A stretch of 64,000 nt of DNA from Rhynchopus sp. YZ270_cl-10 (Eukaryota > Euglenozoa > Diplonemea > Diplonemida > Diplonemidae). A program made the position numbers and the translations under genes. Positions 33,688 to 44,050 of this stretch are shown here, piece after piece. The stretch is from assembly GCA_964035575.1 (NCBI GenBank), contig OZ037875.1, forward strand, positions 992,001 to 1,056,000, written 5' to 3'. The notes beneath the pieces were generated by a model. The model had not been told where the DNA came from. It saw only the letters and a list, made by a program, of their open reading frames with translations, and did no database searches. Position 1 is the first letter of the stretch; each line of letters opens with the position of its first letter.

Positions 33688-34550
33688 TTTTTTTTTTGCA
33701 CAGCGTCTCTTCCTTTTTGACGCGGCATCCCCCATCCCAAAATCTGTGGAAAAAAGTGTTGTTCTGTACGTAACGCGTTCACTGTCACGCTCTTAGTATT
33801 TTTTGCGATAAACGATTGTGATCAAGGTGACGCACAAAGAGGCTTATGTTCGTCTTAAAAAAAAGGATATTTTTCTGTAGTGCCTGCGCCCGCCTATTGA
33901 ACGGTGAGGCGTTTGCACTGCTTCGTGGAAACGTACAACGCTAACACCTTGTCGAGATCTGATCAAACGGAACAGAAATATTTTCTTTTGTTTGTGCTCA
34001 ATGTTCGATAGATTACAATTCACGAGAGAAAAATAAATATGGTGTGAAGCGAGAGTTTACCTATCTCTCACAGGGATAAGATGTACACATATCCTAGCCT
34101 TGCAAAACGCCAATACTTGGGTAAAGAAGCCAGGCGGGTGAGAGAAAATGGAAAAGGAAAAAAAAAAATATTATAGTGGAGTTCATCCTCGGATGTCTAC
34201 ACTAATACAACCAAGTTTTCAAAAAAAAAAAAGAAAAAAGAAACCAATGGCCCTCATTTGCAAGGATCTCTTTCCCATAATATTATCTCTTTTTTCAATT
34301 GTTCTGGTTTTCTTCTAAGATTGACTAAGTAACGAGAAGTTCATCTTATAAAATTTTTTATTATTATTTTTCTTCGACATTCAGATCTTTCCCCCAACAA
34401 ATAAAAGAGCAGGTTCCAAAAGTAACGCATTTTTCTTCTTTTTTTTCTTTTCTTATTTCTTGCGAAATTCTGTGCCTCTGCATCAAAGAAAACTTCCATT
34501 TTATTTTCTCTCTCTCTCTTTCCACCCCTCCTCTCAAAGCCCCCCAAGAT
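33688..34550. other. intergenic
   Basis: No gene is supported. It has repeats C (about 33826-33862 and 34320-34355), G (about 33884-33925) and B (34172-34230), plus (CT)n before the K-family MITE. Confidence 0.6.
34172..34230 (+). repeat. hairpin repeat B, copy 6
   Basis: TATAGTGGAGTTCATCCTCG, GATGTCTACACTAATACAAC and CAAGTTTTC, then an A-run. Confidence 0.9.
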
Positions 34551-34556
34551 TCATAC

Positions 34557-34771
34557 AATGCAACGAGACCGAATTGGCCTCGCTAAGGCTCAGGCGTGGC
34601 TCTGAGGCATGATTGTAAGTATTAGCACGCCTCCTCAGCCACGCCTCAGAGAGATTTTCCAGACATGTGGTGTGGCAAAAGGGTACAAATTTTCGGGTCA
34701 GCCCACACCAACATCAGATAGATTTTCCAGACACATGCCTATTTTCAGGTGTAGTCCTGCCTCGTTGCATT
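34557..34771. mobile_element. MITE family K, copy 1 (~215 bp)
   Basis: The ends are AATGCAACGAGACCGA and its imperfect complement; the inverted match extends outward to TTCATA/TATGAA. The inside repeats CACGCCTC and AGATTTTCCAGACAT, suggesting an internal duplication of about 60 bp compared with copy 2 at 55676-55798. Confidence 0.8.
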
Positions 34772-34979
34772 ATATGAATTTTTCTCCTCTCCTCTCTATC
34801 AAAACCCAAAACCCAACACACACTTTTTTCTTATCCAACAGAGTGTATGTAGGTGCCCACTTCATTCTGGGCCCACCTACCAAATAGCCCCCCCCCTTCC
34901 CCCTTCCCCCCTTCCCTCCTCCTTCTTCATTCTACTTTCCTCTCCCCCTTTTTCCCCCTCTTTTTTCTCTTCCTCAAAA

Positions 34980-36848
34980 ATGCCTTCTGCTGAAACGGTG
35001 CTGGCACAGAAATACTCTGCTGCAGAAAAAGATGTTGAAAAGTACCATGAGGGGTTGCGGATGTTAGGAGGGAAGATCAATACGATGCAAAAGGTTAAGC
35101 AGAGCCTCCTGCACATCGCGACAAAGTCGACGCAAGGGGGTGATAAGATTAGTGCTGACATAGAGTCGCTTGCATCTAAGCTAGAAGTTGCTCAAGAAAC
35201 GTTCAAAAAGAAGGAGGACCTATGGAGTGCTTTGTTACAGAGAAAGAACGACCAAATAACGCTTTTATTGAAAAAGGATCAGATGTGGTCTGCAAAATTG
35301 AAGGAAAAATGCGCAGATTTGAGTGTCTCTTTGCGGCAGCTTGCGGATGAAAGAAAATGTGCGCAGCAGTTAATCCGACTCAAAAACGATGAGATAGGAG
35401 AATATCAGAGGCATTATGGCAAGCTTAAGATAATATCACGAACAGAAGAAGCGGCGGAGCTGTTGGCGTCATTGGAGGAGCAACTCAATTCAGAACGCCC
35501 TGTGGAGGCTTCCGTGGCGCGTATGTTTCCTCAAACGACCGAACTTTCGAATGTCGCAATGCACGACACCATCGAAGTAAACATCAAATCCACCTCACCA
35601 CATAGCTCCAAATCCCCGAGAACAATCCCAAAAGCACCGCTCGTTGCATCAGAAACTGTGACCTCGATGTTCCCGGTTGCCCCAGAGAAAGAGGGGAAAA
35701 GATATTTCACTTCCCCTAGGGTTTCTCGTTTAATGAAATCGGATCGGATTTTGAAGGAAAAATCGAGGGATATTTTGCAGTTTTTCCCAGGGTATGCGAA
35801 CATCGCGAAGGGGGGGAATGAGGGGAACGAAGCTATTTCCATTTCCAATGGAATTTCAGGGTCCGAAACGACGGTGCCGATTCGATTGCAGGTTGGTACG
35901 TTGCTGGAAACATATGGGCTGGAGACGGTGATGGGGTTTGTTCATTCATACGATGGCTTTTCTGATGCAGACGCTGCTACCGTCAAACAACTCAAACTCG
36001 CCTCTCAATCCAACCTTTCTTCGAACCCCTCCTCAAACTCGCCCCCCTCCACCTCCACCTCCACCGACCAGCCCCCTGCAGCACCAATCTCTCCGGAAGC
36101 TGGATCGATCTCCGAAGGGCCTCCGAACGCAGGACATTCCTCTCCCTTAACACCCGGAAATTTACCACATTCTCCATCTACGGAGAAAGGTGCGGAAGGG
36201 GAAGAGGGTGAAGGAACATCACCGCATTCAGAGGGAGAGGAGAAGGCGGTGGTATCGGGGTTGTTGTTGGAGCTGGAAAGGAGTTTGTCAGTGCATGGTG
36301 TGGCGATGGTGATGGACGATGTTGTTAAGGCTGCGTCCGCTGCGGGGTTGGTGGATTCGACAGAACGAAGGCAAATGGTAAGCTTCGCTGCATTCATAGA
36401 AGAGCGTGATCATCTCGTAGCATGTGCCGAAACGCTGAGAACCATAGAAAAACAAATGTCCGATACCTTCTCTTTGTGTCTATCGATGAGAGTCAATGAT
36501 ATGGCAAAAGGAAAAGGGGAACGAATCGCGGCTCGAGACGCAGGGGATGCGGTCATCGCAGGGTTTGCAAGAACGGTGCATTCTGGGCTGTCGAAACTGC
36601 TGCTTTCAGTAATATGTGACAACTGTGTATCGCAGGCGTTGTCCATGAAGTCAGTAAACAGCAGGAAGTATGGGCACGAATTTGACTTTGCGCCCCTCTC
36701 AAAGTATCCGTTGTTGGTGGACAGTAAAGGGCATTCGCTGGCGGGGACGAAAGAGGATTGTACACTACCTAGGGTGGACAGAGAAGCGGGTGGTGGGGCA
36801 GCACCAAGGCGGCAATTGAAAATGCATCTCAAAACTCCGAGGATATGA
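34980..36848 (+). CDS. coiled-coil protein of unknown function, 622 aa, single exon
   Basis: The start is the first ATG after a 90-nt pyrimidine-rich leader (34888-34975). Residues 1-170 are a nearly continuous coiled coil (heptads through KYSAAEKDVEKYHEGLRML, KLEVAQETFKKKEDL, LKEKCADLSVSLRQLADER). Residues about 175-290 are S/P/T-rich linker with a repeated short motif (VARMFPQTTE and VTSMFPVAPE). About 345-420 is low-complexity S/P/T/E. Residues about 425-560 are helical and include LLLELERSLSVHGVAM and IEERDHLVACAETLRTIEKQ. The tail is basic. It has no signal peptide or membrane segment. The shape suits a cytoskeletal or flagellar structural protein, but no family is recognised. Its neighbours downstream are another coiled-coil gene and an SMG7-like gene. 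Confidence 0.75.
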   Translation: MPSAETVLAQKYSAAEKDVEKYHEGLRMLGGKINTMQKVKQSLLHIATKSTQGGDKISADIESLASKLEVAQETFKKKEDLWSALLQRKNDQITLLLKKDQMWSAKLKEKCADLSVSLRQLADERKCAQQLIRLKNDEIGEYQRHYGKLKIISRTEEAAELLASLEEQLNSERPVEASVARMFPQTTELSNVAMHDTIEVNIKSTSPHSSKSPRTIPKAPLVASETVTSMFPVAPEKEGKRYFTSPRVSRLMKSDRILKEKSRDILQFFPGYANIAKGGNEGNEAISISNGISGSETTVPIRLQVGTLLETYGLETVMGFVHSYDGFSDADAATVKQLKLASQSNLSSNPSSNSPPSTSTSTDQPPAAPISPEAGSISEGPPNAGHSSPLTPGNLPHSPSTEKGAEGEEGEGTSPHSEGEEKAVVSGLLLELERSLSVHGVAMVMDDVVKAASAAGLVDSTERRQMVSFAAFIEERDHLVACAETLRTIEKQMSDTFSLCLSMRVNDMAKGKGERIAARDAGDAVIAGFARTVHSGLSKLLLSVICDNCVSQALSMKSVNSRKYGHEFDFAPLSKYPLLVDSKGHSLAGTKEDCTLPRVDREAGGGAAPRRQLKMHLKTPRI

Positions 36849-36972
36849 TTATAAAAAAATGTACCCCGCGCAAAACAAAAGCAAAACAAAAAGAAAGTCT
36901 CAATCCTTCCGGGTGTGTTCTTTTCCAAGAGCAATGACAACGTCATTTTTTTAGTTTTTTTTTCTTTTTGTA

Positions 36973-37051
36973 CCATCTGATTTTAGCCTGGTAACTTCCG
37001 TCACGCAAAACCGCCAAACACACCGCCAAATTCGGGTCAAAAATTAGGTGG
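36973..37051. mobile_element. small MITE family N, copy 2 (~79 bp)
   Basis: It begins CCATCTGATTTTAGCC and ends GGGTCAAAAATTAGGTGG, imperfect reverse complements, with GTA-like bases on both sides. It is a worn copy. Confidence 0.5.
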
Positions 37052-37261
37052 TTGTACCACAATGTAGTACTATTTTGTTTGTTTTTTTTTTTGTTGTTCT
37101 TGAATTTCAGGGAAAGGGGGGAATCGTGAGACACCTATTAGGCTAGAGTTCGAAAAGAATGGGAGAGTTTTTAGGTGACTGCTCACACAGAGAGCTATGG
37201 GAGGTTCGGTCTTACTTCACTTTTTTTCCCCATTTTTTTTTCTTGTATTTTGGAAACCAAT

Positions 37262-37308
37262 GAAGTGCTCTCTGGGGTTTGATAACCAGCGGAGAAGCAG
37301 TGCCGTTT
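37262..37308 (+). repeat. repeat M, tRNA B-box-like (representative)
   Basis: GAAGTGCTCTCTGGGGTTTG, then ATAACCAGC and GGAGAAGCAGTGCC. Other copies lie near 30385 (GTGCCCCTCTGTGGTTCGAT, then ACCCC) and 32378. The GGTTCGATACC in one copy fits a polymerase III B box, so the family could derive from a tRNA-like gene. No full cloverleaf is visible. Confidence 0.45.
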
Positions 37309-37558
37309 GCCCCCCTCCTCCTCCTGTTCAAACCGATCTGTAAACACTCCCCTATTATTCTCGGGGCACAACTGCAGAAGGGAGTTCTCTCTCTCTCTTT
37401 CTTTCTTTGTTCACCTTTTCTTGCTCTATCACAAAATGTTGCCCCCCCCGGCCCCCCTTTTTTTAAAACTGTATCTCACGCACTGTCTCATATTCCATGA
37501 ACTTCACCTCCAAAGACATCCTTCAGACACTACCCCATATTGTGCTCTTTCATTTGAA

Positions 37559-38206
37559 ATGGAAGACAAAGTTGCGTTCCTCGAGGAGCAGTTGGGGATG
37601 ATGGCGGTGGAGGTTGCAAGGAGGGATTCTATGATTGAGGAGATACGGGAGGAGCTGCAGCACTTGCAACAGCGTGGGCAGAAGGCCGAGGTGAACGACC
37701 GTGCCGTGGTGACTGCACGCGAGGAGGTCCTCGTTGCGAAGCAGGAGCTTGCGAAGGTCGCAGAAAGCTTCCTCCGCCAGAGCAGTGAGTACCAGGGCAA
37801 CCTGCAGACACGCGACACCGCACACCGCTCCCGCGAGCTGCTCCTGCAGGAGGAGAACAGCAAGCTGCGCGCGGAGCTGGCGCACACCAAACAGCAGCTG
37901 GCAGACGCACAGAAGCAGGGGGAGAGATCGCCCCTCAAGAGCTCCCTGAAGCGTTCCGTGTCCCCTGCACCGTCATACACCGGGCACGCCACTGTGGGGT
38001 ACACTGCGTCTCCTGTTAGGTCATCCTCTTCACGCAGCGCTGCAACAGCAACGGGGGCGGGTGTGGGTGGTGCAGGTACAAATGCAGGTGCAGGTGACGA
38101 CGACCTCCACGCACTTCTCTACACAGCAGAAGTTGCCGTCCAAAAGGCAGAGCTCCTCACAGCACGGCCCACCTCCCCTGCGCTGCGGCCGGCGTCGCGT
38201 CGGTGA
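37559..38206 (+). CDS. small coiled-coil protein, 215 aa
   Basis: The ATG at 37559 (MEDKVAFLEEQLGMMAVEVA) is chosen because codons upstream in the same frame are low-complexity leader, although that frame is open further back. Residues 1-125 are a long coiled coil rich in E, Q, K, R and L. Residues 130-185 are S/P/A/G-rich (SPLKSSLKRSVSPAPS). The last 25 residues include a helix (DDLHALLYTAEVAVQKAELL). No known domain is recognised. The base composition is clearly coding (high GC in the third position). It sits between two other + strand genes. Confidence 0.75.
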   Translation: MEDKVAFLEEQLGMMAVEVARRDSMIEEIREELQHLQQRGQKAEVNDRAVVTAREEVLVAKQELAKVAESFLRQSSEYQGNLQTRDTAHRSRELLLQEENSKLRAELAHTKQQLADAQKQGERSPLKSSLKRSVSPAPSYTGHATVGYTASPVRSSSSRSAATATGAGVGGAGTNAGAGDDDLHALLYTAEVAVQKAELLTARPTSPALRPASRR

Positions 38207-38540
38207 TGGGGAGGGGAGGAGGAGGGTTTTTTAGAGGGGGTGTAACGTTTTTCTTATGATTTGCCGTAGATGGGGCGCTTTTCCCCGTTCTAAGAATTTG
38301 TGTACTTAGATTTTTTAAAACAAAAAACAGGACGTTGTTAACCTTTTCTCACACGACACACCCCTCACGATGCAGTACCACAAATTGTTCGACAGTCTTC
38401 GTCTGCTTCTCGTAAAGTCATTTTTTTTGTACCAAGGTACATGAGAGGTTTTTTTTTGTATTTCAAGTCAAACTTTTTTAAATTCAATCCAGGAAAACCC
38501 CCGCAATCCCCTCCCCTCCCCTTCTCCCCTCTCCCTCCAT

Positions 38541-41399
38541 ATGTCATGGAAAGGGAAGGGTAATGGCAAAGGCGCTCCTGCTAACCCGGAGGCCTTGCGC
38601 CGTCTGGAGGAGGGCCGAGGTGTGGAGCGTCAGATGGAACGCTGCCGGCAGGAGAAGAGCACTGCGGAGGAGTGGCACCTCCGGTCTTCGTTGAAACATC
38701 TGTACCGCAGCTTGATGCTCGAGGAGCCCGCTTTTTCGAGAGAACGCAACATTGAGAACCGTTTGTGGCAAACCGTTTTCTATGCCACCGTCTCTTTACA
38801 CCGAAAACAACGCAAAAACCAGACAGAAGGCTCCGCAAAACAACTCCTCCGCGCGCTCGACGAAGGTCTTCTTTTCTATCACGGTGTTCTCGATGAAGTA
38901 CAAAGCCAGCTTCGCTCTACAGGACACGATACTTTCGCGCTTCGCTCCCTCCTAAGCAGCTTCCAAATGCGTATCGGAGATTTAACACGCTATAAACTGG
39001 CCGCCGGAGATGCAGAAGGGGGAGAAGAAGAAGGAACCCCCGAGGAGTGGTACCACAGTGCCCTGCAAACCTTTCCGGAATCGGGGACTCCGCAGAACCA
39101 GCTAGCGGTGGCTGCGCAGTATTCTGGGAGGATGGTAGAAGCGGTTTACAGATACTGGAGAGCGCTGTCTAGTGAAATTCCGTTCGCTTCGGCAAAGGAT
39201 AATTTGGCAGCGTTTTTTCATACGGTGCAGAAAGGCGCGGTTTCTTTGAAGTCATTTCGCCCTTCAGACTCCTCAAAGCCTTGGGAGGCTGTTCCGGTCA
39301 ACGCAAGTTCGATTGAACGGAAAACACTGTCAGATTTTAGTTTGGTTTTCCTAAGAGTCCAAGCAGTACTCTTTACTAAGGTAGGTGCAGAAGCGTTCCC
39401 GCATTCATTGGATTTGGTAGCGGTATATCTCAGGCTGATAATCAACACCACAGCGCAGCTTCCGATCGAGGATTTTTATTTGAAGGTTGCGGTGGTGCAG
39501 ATTTCTTCGATACACCATGCAGTTTCATTTCCTCATGGTTATGAACCGAGCGCAGAAGATACGCAACGCGCAGTTGCAGTACAAGAAATGGCTTTAGAAG
39601 CGTTATTCACATTATTCGCAGTTTTTGTCGAAAAATTAAACGAAAAGGTTGAACCTGCAGTGATCGCGATCGTTCTTTGGTTGACACAAAATGGTGAGAG
39701 TTTAGAGACGCTGCTCAGTGTGGTAGGGAAAGCCCCGTTTTTTTCTCGCCTCATTTCAATTACGCAATATCTTGAAAAGCAACGTGGCGGTGCGCCTGAT
39801 ACCTTATGCAGTGCGCCTGAAGAGCTTTTTCTTCGGGGGTTTTCTCACATCGTGATTAACACTGCAGGACCTCCCCCAGAAAACGTTGCTCAGCTTTCTG
39901 CACGGCGGATTCATTTGATCTCCCCTCTTATAAAACATAGTATAAACTGTGGATTTCTCCGGTCAATCTACGGAGGCTTGGAGATGGCAAGAGAAGCAGA
40001 GCTGCCATCGCAGAGGAGATTTGAAGTCCCTATGGTAAAGGCCTCAGATATGGTGAACGGAGTTGTCGTGAAGAACACCATGCGCGCCTCAGTAGTGCGT
40101 GGGGGGAGGGGTGGTGGTGGTGGTGGTAAAGAGAGTCGTAATGGGCGTGGTGGTGGTAAAGGGGACGTCGGTGGGTCGCGTGGAAAAGGAAAGCATATCC
40201 AGCTGAGGCGTGATGAGGAAAAGGCAGCGGACGTCCAGGGGGCAGAAGGTGGTACGGAAACGAAGTGGGAGGAGGAAGGGTCGGAGGGGTCGGTATGTAG
40301 GCAGGTTTTCATTTTAAGAATTTTTTATGACATTCTGTATTAATTTTATGCCAAATTCTCGAAATAGAAATGAAATGACTGTGTTTACCCCCTTTTTTTT
40401 TCACACATCACAAACAGGAGGAGATTGTCCTTTCGCCGGTGCAGAAGGTTACCTTCGAGAGCCCTGCAGAGATCGACACGGAAGCAGGCAGCGTCCAAGG
40501 AAGAGGAGCGGCAGCAGAATTCTCTCAAACCATGCCACCTCTAGGCGACCCTGCAAGCCAGAGCCAGGGGATGAGCCAGATCACATTCTCTCAGGTATGC
40601 CGTACTCCATCCTATTATAGGTGAAGATGACGTGAGGACAAAATAGTTTCAGAGGTTGTATCCTCCGTTCTATTACGGTACGGTCCACTTCACACCGAGC
40701 TGCGTTTTAGCAGGTTTTAACCCTACTCTTCTCTTCGTTTTAGACACCCAAATTTCCCCTTTTGAACCCCTTTTCTTTCAGATTAAAGACTTGCTGCCAA
40801 TGGATCTGATGGCAAGCCAGTCTATGGAGGCGTCTCCTTCTGTGCCTGCGTCTGCACCGATAGCGGCGCCGCAACCTGCAGCAACACCAGCACCAGCACC
40901 AGCTCGTCCGCCGGGAGGGGAGATGTGGCTGCCACAGGCGTCGCAGGGGGGCAAGCCTCTCAATGCAAAGGGGTACCATAAGCAGCAGTCGAGGCAGTGG
41001 GGGGCGCAGCAGCAGCAGCAGCAGTGGGGACAGCAGCAGCAGCAACAACAACAACAACATCAGCATCACCAACAGATGCACTACCAGCAGAGCCCAGCGG
41101 CCTTCCCTACAGGCGCCTTAGAGCAGCAGCTGGTGGAAGAGATCCCGCATGTGTCCCAAACCTCTTTAGATCATTTGCGGTATATGCAGAGTGGAGGGGG
41201 GAGCTACCAGCAGCAGCTCATGCAACAGCAACAGCAGCAGCAACAGCACTACCCCGGCCTCCCGCACGCACCCACCCAACCCTGGCTAGGGCAGGCCTTC
41301 CCTGCAATGGGACACCCCACGCAGTTCTCAGGACACATGCGCCCGGTTGACCCGCAAGCATTCCTCTCACAGAAACCTGGACCAAGCCTTGGGGGTTAA
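38541..41399 (+). CDS. SMG7: EST1/SMG7-like protein (14-3-3-like TPR domain), three exons, 848 aa
   Basis: Exons: 38541-40292, 40418-40594 and 40782-41399; both introns are phase 0 with GTATG donors. Residues about 70-225 match the conserved core of the EST1/SMG5/SMG6/SMG7 family: ENRLWQTVFYATVSLHRKQ; RIGDLTRYK (144-152); WYHSALQTFPESGTPQNQLA (170-189); and AVYRYWRALSSEIPFASAKDNL (201-222). In this family the core binds phosphorylated UPF1 during nonsense-mediated mRNA decay, or telomerase RNA in yeast Est1. Residues about 260-500 are the helical-hairpin region. No PIN nuclease domain follows; instead there is a G/R/K-rich stretch and a Q/P/H-rich tail, as in SMG7. The assignment to SMG7 rather than another member is by this domain layout only. 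A GGGRGGGGGGK run near residue 525 may bind RNA. Confidence 0.75.
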
Positions 41400-41621
41400 A
41401 TTTGGGGGGTTGGAAAACATCGTTGTTTTCTGAAGTATGTCTGTGGCGATACCTCAAAACAGATGCATAAGAAACAAAAGCGTGAAAAATGTCGAGACGA
41501 AATGAAGAAGAAAAAAAATAACCATAGTACAACAGCTCCATGAAGAGATGTGTGATGAGCACGATCCATCACGGTGCATACTTAGATGATTGTGGACACA
41601 GCAAAAAAACAGACAATGGAG

Positions 41622-41692
41622 ATTTGCACAACCTGTGGCAACACAACCACCGAAGCAACTACACTACTCCAACAATTTATCAAAAAAAGAGG
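41622..41692 (+). repeat. dispersed A-tailed repeat A, copy 3
   Basis: GGAGATTTGCACAACCTGTG, GCAACACAACCACCG, AAGCAACTACACTACTCC, AACAATTTATCAAAAAAA. It is on the + strand. Confidence 0.85.
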
Positions 41693-41862
41693 ATTTTTTC
41701 CCCTCTTCAAACTCTTCAATTTTCCGATCAGTTGTTCTAAAGGGTTGAGGGCGAAAGTGCGTCTCTTCCTTCTGTAGTGCGAATGCTTGGGCATTGAGTA
41801 CAGACCCTACATCCACGAATGGAAGTAGGCGCTTCGGAGATTTTTGTCGATATAAAAAAGAG

Positions 41863-41912
41863 TATAGTGGAGCTCATCCTCGTGACACTTAAATGTAACT
41901 AGGTTTTTCAAA
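41863..41912 (+). repeat. hairpin repeat B, copy 7 (diverged)
   Basis: TATAGTGGAGCTCATCCTCG is intact; the right half (GACACTTAAATGTAACTAGG, then TTTTTCAAAAG) is worn. Confidence 0.65.
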
Positions 41913-42336
41913 AGAAGAAGAAAAATAACAAAAGGTGCTGAGGTCTGGCTCAAGGAGGGTCATCTCTTTTCCTATAATTTTTTTTTTTTTTTTGGATTCT
42001 CCTTTTTGTCCGCGCGGGTAATCGCGCTTTCATCTGGGATCTGTCATTGTATGCGGCTATTCAGAGGGGTGTGTGTGTGTCTGTCAATGACTACCATGTA
42101 GTGGAGCCTAATATTTCTTTTGTTTCTTTGCGTTTCTCGATACACGATAGTGGTGACGATGTGTTGTTTGCACGAGAGGTGCGTTTCATCCCACATTTTT
42201 TTTTCTGATGATTTTCATGTACCAAAAGGTACACTGTCACGAGCGGGTTGTTGTATTTCAAATCAACTTTTCTTTTGATTGTGATCAAGGTGACCAAGGC
42301 GAGACTCAGGTTCAAAATCAAAAAAAAAGCACCGAA

Positions 42337-42411
42337 CCACCTGATTTTGACCTATCTTTGCAGATGTTCGCTATGTTAAACGGATGACAAACATGGGTCG
42401 AAATCAGGTGG
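42337..42411. mobile_element. small MITE family N, copy 3 (75 bp)
   Basis: CCACCTGATTTTGACC at the left and GGTCGAAATCAGGTGG at the right are reverse complements with one mismatch; the core is about 43 bp. Confidence 0.65.
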
Positions 42412-43078
42412 CCGAAGAACGCAAAAAACCCCTTTTTTTCATTTAATTTTTTAGGTTTTTTTTTGAAATGGATTGGGGAAAAAAAAATGCAGGAAAGAAG
42501 AGAGAAGTACGGAGTCATTTCCCTCCTCCTCATCTCATTGCAAGAAGAAGTTATGCTGCGTGTCTTCGTGGTGCTTTCATCTAAGGCAACCAACGACTAA
42601 AAAAATGATTCGGACTACCTTAAGCCCCACTTCATCCCGCACAAAAGAAAAATAAAGCAATCACCTCTTTTTGTCAACAGCCCCCTCCTCCTCCTCCTCC
42701 CCCTAACCCTTTCAAGGTGGCAGCGCTGTGTTGGTAAGAGGTGGTGTCGTTTCCAACGCCCCCCCTTATCTCTCTCTCTGACAAAAAAAAAAGACCCCCC
42801 CCTTCTCCCCCCTCCACTCCGAAGTCATAAAAGCAAAAAAAAAAAACGCCCTTTTCATTTCCCCCCCCCCCTTTCTCTTTCTTTGAAATGTATGTTGGAC
42901 TGCATGGTTGGGGTGTCCCCCCTGGTACACCGGTCATTACACTGTCATGGTACATTCATATTGTTGTTTTTGGTACCGTTCACGAGAGAGCTTTGTAGTT
43001 CAAGTCAACTTCTTCTTCTTCTTCTTCCCTCTCTTTCTCTTCTCACTCTTTCTCTATTCAGAAATTTAATTCTTCACT

Positions 43079-44050
43079 ATGATGCGTGTCAAAGAGCACG
43101 TTCCCGCATTGGTCTCCAATGTAGGGGAACGGTATATGTATGGAAGCGCTGTCGTAGATGTGTTGTTGAGCCAGGCCTCGGGGAGATGCCGCCGGGGTGC
43201 GATTGTGGTGTGCAGCTCTGAGCTGCTTTTGGGGGAGTTGCACCGAGAGGCTGAGGTGCTTCCCCTGCGGGAACTTACAGGAATCGATGCGGATCAAGAC
43301 CAGGTAGTTCTCAAGATGTCCGGCGACCGCCGCCACGAACTCCACTGGGTCCACGACACCCAAAACACCCACACCCCAACCGACCTGGCCCGACTCATCC
43401 AACGCCTCCACACCGCCCTCCCTCGAACCGACCTCCCAGACTCACCCCCTTCCCCTTCTCGCCTCGCCTCCCTCCCCGCTGAGGTTAGCGGACGCAGAAT
43501 CGCGGTGCCCTTAATGAAACTGCACCGCTCTTCACATCGTGGCGGGTTTGTCTGGCCGGCGGTAGCAGAAGAGACGAATCGGTTGTTTTGGGATAACTAT
43601 GTGAACCAGGTGAGCGGTGTGCAGAAGGCGGTTGCTTGCGATGAGCAGCATGCCGGGGAGTTGTTTCATTCTTATCTAGAGGTGTATAGAACCCCGTTGA
43701 AGGTGGTGTGTGATGGGTATAGGACAGAGGGCTTCATGGCAGACGCGGAGTTCGTGCAGACAGCAGCGTCTGCTGCAGAGGCTGAACTGGCGAGAGGTGG
43801 TCCTGACGCAGTAGGGGAGGTATCCCTGCATGGTGCGTCGCTGCACCTACTCTTCTCCTGGCACGGCTGGCTCAACGTTGTCGCGTTGTGGCATAAGGTG
43901 AACCGCATAAAACGTTCAGTGAAAGTCTCCACAGCAGCCATCCGCCGAGCACCAGGGAGCACCCAGCGGCCCTACAGAGGGGAAGAGCACGTCACGCAAC
44001 GGAGTACCCACTACAAACAGCCACAGCACCGTATGGTCAGTGCTCGGTAA
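43079..44050 (+). CDS. uncharacterised protein, possible PH-like N-terminal domain, 323 aa
   Basis: The start MMRVKEHVPALV follows a TTC-rich leader. Residues about 15-120 alternate beta strands and end in a helix (RYMYGSAVVDVLL, GAIVVCSSELLLGELH, VLPLRELTGIDAD, QVVLKMSGDRRHELHWV, then DLARLIQRLHTAL). This layout fits a pleckstrin-homology or myosin-I TH1-like fold, by pattern only. The rest (130-290) is mixed, with a hydrophobic helix near SLHLLFSWHGWLNVVALWHK. The tail is basic (STHYKQPQHRMVSAR). It has no intron and no signal peptide. Function is not known. Confidence 0.65.
   Translation: MMRVKEHVPALVSNVGERYMYGSAVVDVLLSQASGRCRRGAIVVCSSELLLGELHREAEVLPLRELTGIDADQDQVVLKMSGDRRHELHWVHDTQNTHTPTDLARLIQRLHTALPRTDLPDSPPSPSRLASLPAEVSGRRIAVPLMKLHRSSHRGGFVWPAVAEETNRLFWDNYVNQVSGVQKAVACDEQHAGELFHSYLEVYRTPLKVVCDGYRTEGFMADAEFVQTAASAAEAELARGGPDAVGEVSLHGASLHLLFSWHGWLNVVALWHKVNRIKRSVKVSTAAIRRAPGSTQRPYRGEEHVTQRSTHYKQPQHRMVSAR

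Larger units (their letters stand above)
41400..43078. other. intergenic repeat-rich stretch
   Basis: No gene is supported. It has repeat A (41622-41692), diverged repeat B (41863-41912), repeats F (about 42155-42195), E (about 42220-42268 and 42889-43012) and C (about 42288), the N-type MITE (42337-42411), and a C/T-rich leader before the ATG at 43079. Confidence 0.6.
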
